The translations under genes were made by a program, and so were the position numbers. Below the pieces are notes generated by a model. The model had not been told where the DNA came from and ran no database searches. It saw only the letters and a program-made list of their open reading frames with translations. From positions 1,860,001-1,924,000 of the forward strand of contig NZ_AP024897.1 of NCBI RefSeq assembly GCF_024529975.1: 64,000 nucleotides of DNA. Reading direction: 5' to 3'. Shown here in pieces: positions 40,569-48,137 of this stretch. This DNA comes from Vibrio quintilis (GTDB lineage Bacteria > Pseudomonadota > Gammaproteobacteria > Enterobacterales > Vibrionaceae). Every line of letters starts with the position of its first letter. Within the stretch, counting starts at the first letter, position 1.

Positions 40569-42209
40569 ATGTGTGCTCAAGAGTTATTCGGGATGTGCTT
40601 TGTTCACGCAGGGAGTTCTTCAGACTCTTTATTCGGTTTTTCGTCATTTATATCTGCACTAGCTTTACTTTTTGTGGTTTACACGATTACGGGAGAACGC
40701 TATAAATTTCGTATATCAATAGCCCCAGTACCACTCTACAAAGCCTCGTTCTATACGATACCTATGATCGGTATCGCAGTTCTTATTTCAGAGTTATGGG
40801 TCAATTTAGGTTGGCTTACTCCTGATTTCAATTTGAGCCAAAGTGTGTGGCAAGCAATCTTTGCTTTACTTTTCCTCATAATTATTAGTTTATGGGCTTA
40901 CTATGGTTTTATATCACCACCTGTATTTGGGAAGAAAAACTACAAAGAATTCATGCTTCAATTGTATGAGAGAATATTAGACGGTAATGTAGACATTCTT
41001 AAAGAAGTTGCTTCAGAAATCACGCCTTCGATTAGATACATAGTCGCTTACGCATCTGATGATGAGGGCGAATGCAGAAATTATGCTCACGACATCATAC
41101 TACTGCTAGGAAATAAAAGATTTTGCGAGGTAGTTGCAGAATATCATCCTAACTTAATAATCGAATTATACGAAAACCTGACAAAAGAAAATATTCAGAC
41201 ACTACCAATTCGTCAATTTACTAAGAACACTGCAGCGGCTGCAATACTCAACTCCAACTCACTCTTGCACCATGAAGGTGATGGGTTTAGCTCTGGGCTT
41301 ATTGGGTATATTAAACCTTTAAGTATTGCCATGTATGGAGACATAGTTAAACTCGAAGCCTTGAACCGAAAGTTTGCTTCCCCTCTAGATGCGGATTTAT
41401 CACTTTTCAACCTAAAGCATGCGCAATTTCAAGTGTATTGTGATTCAGCTCTAACAGCAATCCAGTCTTATCTAAACGAAGGGTGGTGGTGGAAAGGCTC
41501 TTGCGCAATAAATAACGCCTTCGCAGAAATAAAATACAACGCTAGTTACCTGTATGAAATCAACAGTTATCCGACTAATTACCATGATCTCGAGTGCTAT
41601 AAAAACTTCAGAGTGGCTGTAAAATTTGTCAATTCTGCAATTAAACTTTTAGAAAATCATCCGTCAGTTGCTGATTTTACACCCCACAAACTGCGGAAAA
41701 AGGAAGGGGAAAGATATCAATTAATAGATTTATATGATCTACTGGCTGAGTTAATGTTTGAGCTAACATTTTCTGCTGCAAGCGTTAATGTTGATGTGGA
41801 TACATGTTGGTCAATCCAGCATAACTCGTGTTGGCGTGAGTTTATTGGTTACAGAAATAGCAAGGTTAGCTATTACATTCTCAAGAAATACTATCGATTG
41901 ATTTTCGACGAAGTCAAGGGTATGGAAAAACTGCCCAATTTCAAATCAGCTAGAATTCTGGGATTCTGCTTGAATATCTTTGGTGTAAAAATACCCACTA
42001 GAGATGGTTTTGGGAAGGAATACTACTCACTACGAAAAGTGATTATCCATTGGACTATCCATAATTACGAAAGCATCAGGAAAGAATACTGTAGAATCGC
42101 AGAAGCTTGCTTATTTGGCTGCATAACATATGAAGACAAGAAGCTGATAAAAACATATCGCTTAGGTGTTCGAGATGAAGCCCCAAAAGAAATTTTAGAA
42201 TTAAAATAA
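40569..42209 (+). CDS. Uncharacterised membrane-anchored protein (546 aa)
   Basis: I do not recognise this protein. Residues about 20-115 hold three transmembrane helices (FSSFISALALLFVVYTIT, a second around IPMIGIAVLISELWVNLG, a third IFALLFLIIISLWAYYGF). The remaining about 420 residues are soluble, mostly helical, and presumably cytoplasmic, with no catalytic motif I can name. Codon use and AT content differ from the sbcB and pheST side, suggesting recent transfer. It sits alone directly behind the integrase, a position often occupied by cargo such as anti-phage defence genes; that role is only an inference. Confidence 0.7.
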   Translation: MCAQELFGMCFVHAGSSSDSLFGFSSFISALALLFVVYTITGERYKFRISIAPVPLYKASFYTIPMIGIAVLISELWVNLGWLTPDFNLSQSVWQAIFALLFLIIISLWAYYGFISPPVFGKKNYKEFMLQLYERILDGNVDILKEVASEITPSIRYIVAYASDDEGECRNYAHDIILLLGNKRFCEVVAEYHPNLIIELYENLTKENIQTLPIRQFTKNTAAAAILNSNSLLHHEGDGFSSGLIGYIKPLSIAMYGDIVKLEALNRKFASPLDADLSLFNLKHAQFQVYCDSALTAIQSYLNEGWWWKGSCAINNAFAEIKYNASYLYEINSYPTNYHDLECYKNFRVAVKFVNSAIKLLENHPSVADFTPHKLRKKEGERYQLIDLYDLLAELMFELTFSAASVNVDVDTCWSIQHNSCWREFIGYRNSKVSYYILKKYYRLIFDEVKGMEKLPNFKSARILGFCLNIFGVKIPTRDGFGKEYYSLRKVIIHWTIHNYESIRKEYCRIAEACLFGCITYEDKKLIKTYRLGVRDEAPKEILELK

Positions 42210-42299
42210 CGTGTTTCTGTATTGGCTCGCTTGATATCTCCAGCGAAGAAAGCATTCTTTGTCCAATTACGAGTTACCGTGCCGTTAATAGCATTTTAA

Positions 42300-42321
42300 T
42301 AAAAAAGCGGGTTACCCCGCC
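42300..42321 (-). terminator. Hairpin with T tract on the minus strand
   Basis: GGCGGGG-TAA-CCCGC followed by TTTTTTATT on the minus strand. It has no obvious minus-strand gene feeding it; a fragment of one may have been lost when the 546-aa cargo gene was inserted. A second small dyad, AACCCA...TGGGTT, is at 42341-42361. Confidence 0.5.
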
Positions 42322-42355
42322 TTAAATCCACCTTCATGCTCAACCCATTCGGGAA

Positions 42356-42592
42356 GTGGGTTACTCATGCCGGAATTACCTCAGCGAACGTGAGGCCAGA
42401 GCCAAACACCGCAGCGCGTTGCAGAAATACGCAAAACAGGCCAAAGCCGGAACCCTGCCGGTTCGAAATATGAACCGGATTGAGAACAAGCAATCCGCTG
42501 TACCAGTAGAAGAATTAAGGCGTCCGGCTCCGGAGGCGTTTAAAGCTGGTTCGATATTCGAACGCGTGGCGGCAATGGGGAGAAGGATATGA
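42356..42592 (+). CDS. Phage-type protein, probably N-terminally truncated
   Basis: An open frame of up to 78 residues from a GTG without a clear ribosome site. It is rich in Arg, Lys and Ala (SEREARAKHRSALQKYAKQAKAG, then PVEELRRPAPEAFKAGSIFERV). It overlaps the next gene by four bases (ATGA). The beginning does not look like a natural N-terminus, and the frame may be the tail of a longer phage gene cut at about 42.35 kb. I recognise no family. Confidence 0.45.
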   Translation: MGYSCRNYLSEREARAKHRSALQKYAKQAKAGTLPVRNMNRIENKQSAVPVEELRRPAPEAFKAGSIFERVAAMGRRI

Positions 42593-43176
42593 AACCAGAA
42601 ACGTTATTGGCTAAGTTTGATTTAAAAGGCATCAACTACGAACAAACCCAAACCGGCGGCGGGAAGGGGCTTTTCACCCTTGAAGAACAGCTTGCAATGG
42701 TTGGTATCGAATGGAAACAGTCACCGGTTGGCTTCCTGATTTTGTTTGTTGAAATCCACAGCTGCCCGTATTCCCGGCATTCGCTGGAAGTGGCCGTCAC
42801 TGAACAGTTAAACAAAATCGCGGCCAACCAACGCGGCCAGCGCAGCCCGGCAGCATTTGACGCCATGGTTCATGTTGCGATTGAAGAATCTATCACTCCA
42901 TCCGGCAGAGTTTGCCCGACCTGCAATGGTTCCGGGCTGTACAAAACTCCCCGGCGACAAACCCGCAATTGTATTCATTGTCAGGACGGGCGGATCATCT
43001 GGAATACAGAATCCCGCTTTGCTGTGATGTGTTCCGGCGGGTTTGCGTGTTCATACGATGTTTTCAAGCGTCGTTATCACCCGGTTCTGGAGCAGGTTGC
43101 TAAGTGGCTGGCGGGGCAACGGAATGCAGCGATGCTGGCGCTGATGGAAAGGATTGAGAAGGAAGAGGCTGCTTAG
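42589..43176 (+). CDS. Zinc-finger phage antitermination Q-like protein
   Basis: A 195-residue protein with a central zinc finger CPTCNGSGLYKTPRR...CIHC (C-x2-C ... C-x2-C, spacing about 18), between a helical N-terminal half and a basic C-terminal helix (YHPVLEQVAKWLAGQRNAAM). Late antitermination proteins of lambdoid and related phages have this layout, and the position ahead of lysis-type genes fits. I could not confirm family membership by eye, so an alternative is a general phage DNA-binding protein. Confidence 0.5.
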   Translation: MKPETLLAKFDLKGINYEQTQTGGGKGLFTLEEQLAMVGIEWKQSPVGFLILFVEIHSCPYSRHSLEVAVTEQLNKIAANQRGQRSPAAFDAMVHVAIEESITPSGRVCPTCNGSGLYKTPRRQTRNCIHCQDGRIIWNTESRFAVMCSGGFACSYDVFKRRYHPVLEQVAKWLAGQRNAAMLALMERIEKEEAA

Positions 43177-43196
43177 TTGCAGGTTTGGAGATAAAG

Positions 43197-43493
43197 ATGA
43201 AGTTACACGTATTAATCACTCAAAGAACAAAAATTTCATTCGATCGTCTGTCTCGTAAAGAGCAGATGAAAGCCCGTCAGGCAATCGAATATATGGAAAT
43301 GGGTAATGCTGGAGCACTCCATGGTCAAAGGCTGGCTGTGAATCATCAGCTTTATGAGGGAAAAGTGTCGAATAGAGTCAGGGTTATCTATAAACGCAAT
43401 GGTGATGATTATGAGATTGTTGATTTTATTAACCCTCAAGAAACGCAGAAGTTAGCACAGTATTTTATCTGGCCGTCGAACAAGTTGACTTAG
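43197..43493 (+). CDS. RelE/ParE-like small protein
   Basis: A 98-residue protein beginning MKLHVLITQRTKISFDRL. The second half, GQRLAVNHQLYEGKVSNRVRVIYKR and YEIVDFINPQE, has the strand pattern of RelE/ParE-fold toxins. No antitoxin gene is adjacent: the upstream frame is the Q-like gene and the downstream one encodes a PAAR protein. It could be a solitary toxin, a decayed module, or a phage protein of similar fold. GGAGA precedes the ATG by about 7 bases. Confidence 0.5.
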   Translation: MKLHVLITQRTKISFDRLSRKEQMKARQAIEYMEMGNAGALHGQRLAVNHQLYEGKVSNRVRVIYKRNGDDYEIVDFINPQETQKLAQYFIWPSNKLT

Positions 43494-43623
43494 GTTGTTA
43501 TTTACATTTTACATAAATAGTGATCAATATATATTGGGTCATTATACCGATATATGTATATATATATTTTAAATTACATTGTGTAGGAGTATAAAAAATA
43601 AAAATAATGAATGGGTTATACGA

Positions 43624-44121
43624 ATGGGCAATGCGGTTAAAGTTGGTGATATTGGCACCGATCATGATGGTTTCCCCCCAACTCCGGTAACAGCCGGTTC
43701 TCCTGATGTTAATTTTGATGGTATCCCGGCTGCAAGAGTTGATGACCCTCTGGCTGCTCATGCAAAACCAAAGCATCCTCCACATGGCCGGAAAATATCA
43801 TCCGGTTCGTCTACTGTTTTTATTAATAATAACCCTGCGGCTCTTACTGGCGGTTCAGTGGATTGTGGTGGGGTTACTATAGGTGGTGGAACGGTTAATA
43901 TTGGTGATGAAGCATCAGAACCTCAGGTGATAGAAAAACAACACAATCGCTTATTTGTTATTAAAGATGAATCCGGACAAGCGGTTAAAGATGTGGAATA
44001 CCGTATTGTTATCGATGGGGAAATTATTGCGGAGGGCAAAACAGATCACAGAGGTAAATTACCAACTGTAGACACTGGTGTTCAGCCGAAAAAAATTCAA
44101 ATATTTATCAGGGAAATATAA
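43624..44121 (+). CDS. PAAR-domain protein with C-terminal extension
   Basis: A 165-residue PAAR protein, the sharp tip that caps VgrG spikes of type VI secretion systems. The PAAR repeat region covers residues about 1-95: GNAVKVGDIGTDHDGFPPTP, DGIPAARVDDPLAAH, SSGSSTVFINNNPAALTGG and DCGGVTIGGG. It is followed by a small beta-rich domain (about 105-165, DESGQAVKDVEYRIVIDGE) that may load the effector. The stop overlaps the toxin gene start by one base (TAATG). No vgrG, hcp or sheath genes are present nearby, so it must use a T6SS encoded elsewhere. Confidence 0.9.
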   Translation: MGNAVKVGDIGTDHDGFPPTPVTAGSPDVNFDGIPAARVDDPLAAHAKPKHPPHGRKISSGSSTVFINNNPAALTGGSVDCGGVTIGGGTVNIGDEASEPQVIEKQHNRLFVIKDESGQAVKDVEYRIVIDGEIIAEGKTDHRGKLPTVDTGVQPKKIQIFIREI

Positions 44122-44924
44122 TGTCAGACACATCAGGCTGGGTGCTGAAGAAAGAGATTACTTCGACACCGACACAAATCCATGACCCGGTGACTATAAA
44201 AATGCCTTGGCAGCATAAAGATGGTGCTTTGTTAGTTGCTGATTATATTCTTGGGGAAATGAAAACTAATATTCAGAGTGAGACCTGTAAAACTATTCGT
44301 TACCTGCTGGATTATCATCAGGAAAGGCTTAAGGAGTGGCAGGAATTTCCCTGGTGGAAACAGTTTTTGATAAAACCACCAACTCCGGACCTGTTAACTG
44401 CTATGGCTTTATGGACGGAAAAAGTGTTCAAAGGGCGCGATTGGGATCATAAGCCATTGATTCGTGATAATCCGCATTTAAAAGCTGTTGCAGTGCATCG
44501 GAAATTATGGTCATTGGATAAAATACGTGAATATCAGCAAAAGAAAAAGCCTAACGATAAACCACCGACAGACTCTAAAAGCTATTGGCATAAATATAAA
44601 AGGCATGATTATTTTTATGATATTTGGTCTAATGTACATTATGGTTACGTCGGGCTGGCTTGTGGATTTAGTCAAAAGCTTTTGTTACAAGGTGCTGGCG
44701 GAGCACAGTTTCTTGATAATATGACGACATCAGGTGATGCCCCGGATGATGTGGTTTCAGTTCAGGTTGGTTTTAAACTTTATCAGCAGTATGGGGATTC
44801 ATTAGCTGGCTTAACTCCATCGGTTTTGATGGATACATTAGAAAAAGCTCAATTCACCAATGCTGCCCGCGATATTCACTTATGTTTTCATCCAAACAAA
44901 GACGAATTAAAAAATGAAAACTAA
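44121..44924 (+). CDS. Polymorphic toxin type 44 effector
   Basis: A 267-residue protein whose C-terminal half (about 165-260) carries the string DIWSNVHYGYVGLACGFS, then LLLQGAGGAQ, DAPDDVVSVQVGFKLYQQYG. I recognise this as the bacterial toxin 44 domain. The N-terminal half is rich in Trp, Lys and Pro and may bind the PAAR protein. It is coupled to PAAR upstream and overlaps a membrane-anchored protein downstream, the standard effector-immunity order. Because the presumed immunity protein faces the periplasm, a cell-envelope target is more likely than a cytoplasmic one; this is an inference. Confidence 0.75.
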   Translation: MSDTSGWVLKKEITSTPTQIHDPVTIKMPWQHKDGALLVADYILGEMKTNIQSETCKTIRYLLDYHQERLKEWQEFPWWKQFLIKPPTPDLLTAMALWTEKVFKGRDWDHKPLIRDNPHLKAVAVHRKLWSLDKIREYQQKKKPNDKPPTDSKSYWHKYKRHDYFYDIWSNVHYGYVGLACGFSQKLLLQGAGGAQFLDNMTTSGDAPDDVVSVQVGFKLYQQYGDSLAGLTPSVLMDTLEKAQFTNAARDIHLCFHPNKDELKNEN

Positions 44925-45333
44925 CCTGGGAAATATTATCAGAATCTTCATTGTATTTATATTAATCGGTTTTGTAGTTGCCTTCTTTTATCCCAAGCGT
45001 ATGTATATTCATTACGAGAATCCGGATAAACCAATTCATGTTTGGCTATATCAGTATGATGATACATCAGATGTTAAAGATGTATCGCATGGGGTGACTA
45101 TGATGCTGATTAAAAGACCGTGGTTGTCGACTTTTTTCTCACCGGATGTTCTGGGGTCAGTCAGTTGGTCTTATAAAAACCAAAGCTCAGTTATTGATTC
45201 TCTGGATATGATAGCTGAGGAAGGACAACCCGACTTGCAAAAGGCTTGTCGGTTGGATCTGTATCTGGATGATAATGCTAAGTTACTTCGCTATGAAGAA
45301 ACTGGTTTTTTGTTTCTGAATTTTTGTTGGTGA
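44914..45333 (+). CDS. Putative immunity protein, membrane-anchored
   Basis: A 139-residue protein with an N-terminal transmembrane helix (IIRIFIVFILIGFVVAFFYP, about 8-27) and a soluble domain of about 110 residues expected in the periplasm. I recognise no family. It overlaps the toxin gene by 11 bases and is the last gene before a terminator pair, so the three-gene cassette is a single unit. Function as immunity protein is inferred from position, size and topology. Confidence 0.6.
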   Translation: MKTNLGNIIRIFIVFILIGFVVAFFYPKRMYIHYENPDKPIHVWLYQYDDTSDVKDVSHGVTMMLIKRPWLSTFFSPDVLGSVSWSYKNQSSVIDSLDMIAEEGQPDLQKACRLDLYLDDNAKLLRYEETGFLFLNFCW

Positions 45334-45419
45334 GGGGTTTCTTAGCAGGGTATGACACAACACCTAGCCCCTGAGTGTTGACATTCACCACTAAATGGAG
45401 CAAGAATACCACGATGCAT

Positions 45420-45450
45420 AACCTCGCCCAATTCGGCGGGGTTTTGTTTT
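45420..45450 (+). terminator. First terminator after the effector cassette
   Basis: ACCTCGCC-CAATTC-GGCGGGGT with a trailing TTTGTTTT. Confidence 0.75.
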
Positions 45451-45472
45451 ATCTGACATTTATGATTTTCTG

Positions 45473-45511
45473 AAAGCACCACTTTCTCTGTGAAAGGCGG
45501 TGCTTTTTTTA
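45473..45511 (+). terminator. Second terminator after the effector cassette
   Basis: AAAGCACC...CTTTC-TCTGT-GAAAG..GGTGCTTT stem with one small internal mismatch, followed by a T run. Tandem terminators isolate the toxin cassette from the lysis genes. Confidence 0.8.
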
Positions 45512-45526
45512 TGCTTGGGATTTGAA

Positions 45527-45796
45527 ATGACGCTATCACGAATTGAAGAGTGGAAAGGGTGCATCATTACTTATGGTGGTAGTGGTGGAATCAGCCTTTA
45601 TAACGAAAAGGCGATTGCCAAAGCGCATGAAGCAGCAGAGCTGGTTCACAACTCAGGGCAGGCTGAACGCCTGCTTTCATCGGTTGGCTTGTTTCTTATC
45701 GCCTGTCGTCTGGTTTTTGAAATTTATGCCTTTTTTGACCAGCGTAAATCAAAGAAGCAGGAGCAACAACACAATGAACGCAACACAACTGACTGA
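45527..45796 (+). CDS. Small phage membrane protein, possible holin
   Basis: An 89-residue protein beginning MTLSRIEEWKG with one hydrophobic helix (LLSSVGLFLIACRLVFEIYAFF, about 54-75) and a charged tail (DQRKSKKQEQQ). Size, topology and overlap with the endolysin-like gene (23 bases) suggest a holin or holin-associated protein. It lacks recognisable family motifs. Confidence 0.5.
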   Translation: MTLSRIEEWKGCIITYGGSGGISLYNEKAIAKAHEAAELVHNSGQAERLLSSVGLFLIACRLVFEIYAFFDQRKSKKQEQQHNERNTTD

Positions 45797-46262
45797 GCTG
45801 GTCGTAAGGCCAGAACTGGAACGCCTGGGGCTTTATTCTAAGGCTGCGGAACAATTGATCGTCGGTACCATTTTTACTGAAAGCCACGGTGAGTACCTGA
45901 AGCAACTGGGTGATGGCCCGGCACTGGGCATTGCGCAGATGGAACCAGCCACTCACAACGATATCTGGTCAAACTTCCTGAAATATTCAAATTTATCTGA
46001 TCGGATTATGGAATCCGTTGCGCCGTTTTCTGTCACCGATGATGCAGATGTACCGGTAAAAGCCACTGAGTTAATCGGCAATATGTGCTACGCCGTGGCG
46101 ATGTGCCGGGCGCATTATTACCGCAAATCAGAACCGCTCCCGAAAGCGGGGGATGTGGAAGGCTTTGCGCGGTACTGGAAGACGCATTACAACACTGCAC
46201 ATGGTGCAGGTCATATGACGGATTTTATTGATAAGTTCCCTCGTGAAATTTTGTCACTGTAA
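45774..46262 (+). CDS. Phage lytic transglycosylase-like endolysin
   Basis: A 162-residue protein starting MNATQLTELVVRPELERLGL with the transglycosylase SLT-like pattern TESHGEYLKQLGDGPALGIAQME: the Glu in ESH is the likely catalytic residue and GIAQ..P..H is the next conserved block. No signal peptide is present, consistent with release through a holin. The ATG lies inside the preceding gene; a frame extending further upstream is an overlap artefact. A strong terminator follows. Confidence 0.72.
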   Translation: MNATQLTELVVRPELERLGLYSKAAEQLIVGTIFTESHGEYLKQLGDGPALGIAQMEPATHNDIWSNFLKYSNLSDRIMESVAPFSVTDDADVPVKATELIGNMCYAVAMCRAHYYRKSEPLPKAGDVEGFARYWKTHYNTAHGAGHMTDFIDKFPREILSL

Positions 46263-46264
46263 CT

Positions 46265-46291
46265 GTTAACGGCCTTCGGGCCGTTTTTTAT
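46265..46291 (+). terminator. Terminator after the endolysin-like gene
   Basis: AACGGCC-TTCG-GGCCGTT stem with a TTCG loop and a TTTTTT tail. It lies between the endolysin-like gene and the 3TM holin-like gene, splitting the lysis module. Confidence 0.88.
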
Positions 46292-46302
46292 TGGAGCTTA
46301 AA

Positions 46303-46854
46303 ATGATAGGTATTATTTCTGCTGCGCTTAACCTCGTGAAGCTGACCGGGCTTGATGAAACGATTGGTCACTGGCTCGGTGGTGAGAAGGGCGAAGAAGT
46401 AGCAAGCAAGGTTGTTGATATGGCGCAATCTTTGACAGGCGGTGATTCTCCGGTCTCAGCCCTGAATTCGCTGAAAAATAACCCGGAATTACTACTGAAG
46501 TTCAAACGCCAGTTAAACGATCACATCACAGAGCTGAAGCGACTGGAGAATGAAGAGCGGGCGAATGCCAGGGCAATGCAGATTGCTGCGTTGGCAAATC
46601 AGGATAAATTCAGCAAGCGGTTCATTTATCTCTTTGCCATTGTCTGGTCAGTGTTCTCATTCGGTTACATTGCTGCGATCACATTTCTGGACATTCCACC
46701 GGCATCAACCCGATTTGCTGACACGGAGTTGGGGTTCCTGCTTGGAACTGCGATGGCCGGAATATTTTCATTTTTCTACGGAAGCAGCGAAAACGAAGGT
46801 GTGACCCGTCGTACTCAACAACAGTTAGACATTCATCAACAGATTCAGAAATAA
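46303..46854 (+). CDS. 3TM holin-like protein (GTA_holin_3TM type)
   Basis: A 183-residue protein with an N-terminal amphipathic part (IGIISAALNLVKLTGL), a charged helical middle and two clear C-terminal membrane helices (RFIYLFAIVWSVFSFGYIAA and ELGFLLGTAMAGIFSFFYGS). This is the layout of the holin family named for gene-transfer-agent release. The ATG follows GGAG by about 8 bases. It is the last intact phage-type gene of the island. Confidence 0.68.
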   Translation: MIGIISAALNLVKLTGLDETIGHWLGGEKGEEVASKVVDMAQSLTGGDSPVSALNSLKNNPELLLKFKRQLNDHITELKRLENEERANARAMQIAALANQDKFSKRFIYLFAIVWSVFSFGYIAAITFLDIPPASTRFADTELGFLLGTAMAGIFSFFYGSSENEGVTRRTQQQLDIHQQIQK

Positions 46855-46889
46855 ATCTACCACCGCCCAAAAGCAAAAACGTGTACTTC

Positions 46890-47101
46890 ATTGAGTGTCG
46901 TCGAGCACTCACAGGCTACGGCCATTATTCAACGTGCTTACGGCGGTGACCCTTTTAAGCGTTTGGCACCTCGCCGTTTTACCCGTTAGCGATGACCATA
47001 AAGCAGCTGATAACTGCTTCCTCCTTGCATGAGAGCCCGGTGTAAAAGTCAAAAAGGTGCAAGCCAGGGTTGAGATTCCTTTAACCGGCAACGTCAGCCG
47101 G
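46890..47101. other. Densely folded non-coding stretch
   Basis: Four hairpins are visible: GAGTG...CACTC (46893-46910), ACGGCGGTG...CACCTCGCCGT with a 2-base bulge (46940-46977), AAGCAG-CTGATAA-CTGCTT (47001-47019) and CCGGC-AACGTCA-GCCGG (47085-47101). No credible gene covers them on either strand. It could be a structured RNA, an end of a decayed element or part of the insertion-sequence remnant that follows. Confidence 0.4.
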
Positions 47102-47283
47102 GGCGTGTTGGGCGTGACACTATACAGAGCACACCCAGAGCGTTTTGCTAAAGGTGCCCCAAAGTCGCGATGCCAGCCAAAGAAGTGAGTATTAATCCGG
47201 TACCGGAAGATGCTGATAGTGAAGTGATAGAAAAAGGTGTGAACTTCCCAACCTTATCCAGTGTCACGAGAAATGCAATTTAA
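47102..47283 (+). pseudogene. IS3-family transposase C-terminal remnant
   Basis: One frame reads VTLYRAHPERFAKGAPK and, after a single-base loss near 47160, the next frame continues KVAMPAKEVSINPVPED, ending at a TAA (47281-47283). The pattern HPERF.KG.PK..PK.V.IN is what IS3-type OrfB proteins show at their C-termini. No inverted repeats or upstream integrase core remain. The call rests on pattern recognition only. Confidence 0.5.
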
Positions 47284-47293
47284 TTATTTTTCG

Positions 47294-47541
47294 GGTGGTG
47301 CAAAACAGGTTGACACGTTCCGGGGGAGGGGGCAAGGTCTGGCAACCCGGATGTGTGAATCTTTGTTGTGCCATATTCGTGATACCGGTTATCGGGGAAA
47401 GTGTGGGCCGGGGTAAATAACTGGAACAGCCGGAGCGCCTCTGTGCTGAAAAAGCTTGGTTTTACTCCGGTAAATTCTGGTGGTGAAAACATGGCAGAAT
47501 ATATTTGGGGTGGTGTGTTGACGGAATTGTTTTGCGTGTAA
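47294..47541 (+). pseudogene. Broken GNAT acetyltransferase
   Basis: The first frame gives VDTFRGRGQGLATRMCESLL and HIRDTGYR, the acetyl-CoA-binding R-G-x-G-x-A signature of GNAT enzymes. After a frameshift near 47400 the sequence continues GVNNWNSRSASVLKKLGF and NMAEYIW to a TAA at 47541, the usual GNAT C-terminus (N..S..VL.KLGF). The N-terminal half is missing. Confidence 0.72.
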
Positions 47542-47565
47542 ATAAACAGGTCTGTTTCTTATGAT

Positions 47566-47591
47566 AAGAAAAAGGCGCAATCAGCGCCTTT
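47566..47591 (-). terminator. Terminator of the secreted nuclease gene
   Basis: AAAGGCGC-TGATT-GCGCCTTT followed by TTCTTAT on the minus strand. Confidence 0.82.
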
Positions 47592-47628
47592 CTGCTTTGT
47601 GCATCGTGTTTGTGATTTTTATTCTGTC

Positions 47629-48078
47629 TCAGAATGTGCACCAGCCGCCTCGTTTCCCGCCATCGTAAGGTCTGGCAAGACCGGAGTTGATCAGTAAATC
47701 GGACAGGTTTCTGTTATCAACATACACATCGGCTAATATGCGAAAATACTTTCCACGCCTCATATTGCGTAACTCAACTGTTTTTGCTGTCCGGAGTGCT
47801 TTGATGGTGAACAACTTGGCAATGCGTGCGGCATTTTTTTCTTTCTGGCATTTTCCCCTGATTTCCGGGGCATCGACGCCATTGACCCGGATGGAGACTT
47901 TCTGGCCGATAATATCGGGCCAGCCTTTGATATTCGCTTTAAATGTATCTGCGTCATAAATACTTGTGATTTTATTTACTAATGCTGAGCCGTAGTTTGT
48001 TTTATTAGCAGCGTATGTATTGAAACTCAGAATATTAACCCATAGGGTGATTACAACAATAAATAGAGCTTTGAACAT
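47629..48078 (-). CDS. Secreted thermonuclease-like (SNase) protein
   Basis: A 149-residue protein with a signal peptide (MFKALFIVVITLWVNILSFNTYA, cleavage after about residue 23) and a staphylococcal-nuclease-like OB fold (PF00565). Recognisable parts are VNKITSIYDADTFKANI, SIRVNGVDAPEIRGKC, ADVYVDNRNLSDLLINSGLA and RPYDGG. The active-site Arg and Asp/Glu pattern of SNase is largely present. It is expected in the periplasm or outside the cell. It sits at the right edge of the island; whether it belongs to it is unclear. Confidence 0.85.
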   Translation of the reverse strand: MFKALFIVVITLWVNILSFNTYAANKTNYGSALVNKITSIYDADTFKANIKGWPDIIGQKVSIRVNGVDAPEIRGKCQKEKNAARIAKLFTIKALRTAKTVELRNMRRGKYFRILADVYVDNRNLSDLLINSGLARPYDGGKRGGWCTF

Positions 48079-48102
48079 ATTTTTTTTGAATACCTGAATC
48101 TT

Positions 48103-48137
48103 TCTGTTGTTTAATTATCTGGTTGTTAGACAACAGA
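48103..48137. repeat. Inverted repeat upstream of the nuclease gene
   Basis: TCTGTTGT and ACAACAGA, a perfect 8-bp dyad 19 bases apart, close to the nuclease start (48078). It may be an operator. The rest of 48079-48284 is without a gene. Confidence 0.35.

Larger units (their letters stand above)
39140..47600. mobile_element. Integrase-headed genomic island / prophage remnant
   Basis: Begins with a tyrosine integrase and continues through an unknown membrane protein, antiterminator-like and lysis-type phage genes, a PAAR-toxin-immunity cassette and two broken genes. Core chromosomal genes flank it: sbcB at left; at right the secreted nuclease and xylanase, which may or may not belong. Structural phage genes (capsid, portal, tail) and a replication module are absent, so it is not an intact prophage. 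I could not find matching direct repeats, so both edges are approximate. Confidence 0.72.

Noticed and set aside
43197..43493. Complete toxin-antitoxin pair.
   Set aside because: Only the RelE/ParE-like frame is present; no antitoxin-like gene is adjacent on either side.
46909..47091. A 60-codon minus-strand frame (starts MPVKGISTLACTFLTF).
   Set aside because: No ribosome site, odd composition, and it runs across several stable hairpins; better explained as non-coding.
46850..47110. Integron attC-like sites near the GNAT fragment.
   Set aside because: Core sites of the RYYYAAC / GTTRRRY form could not be matched on both sides.
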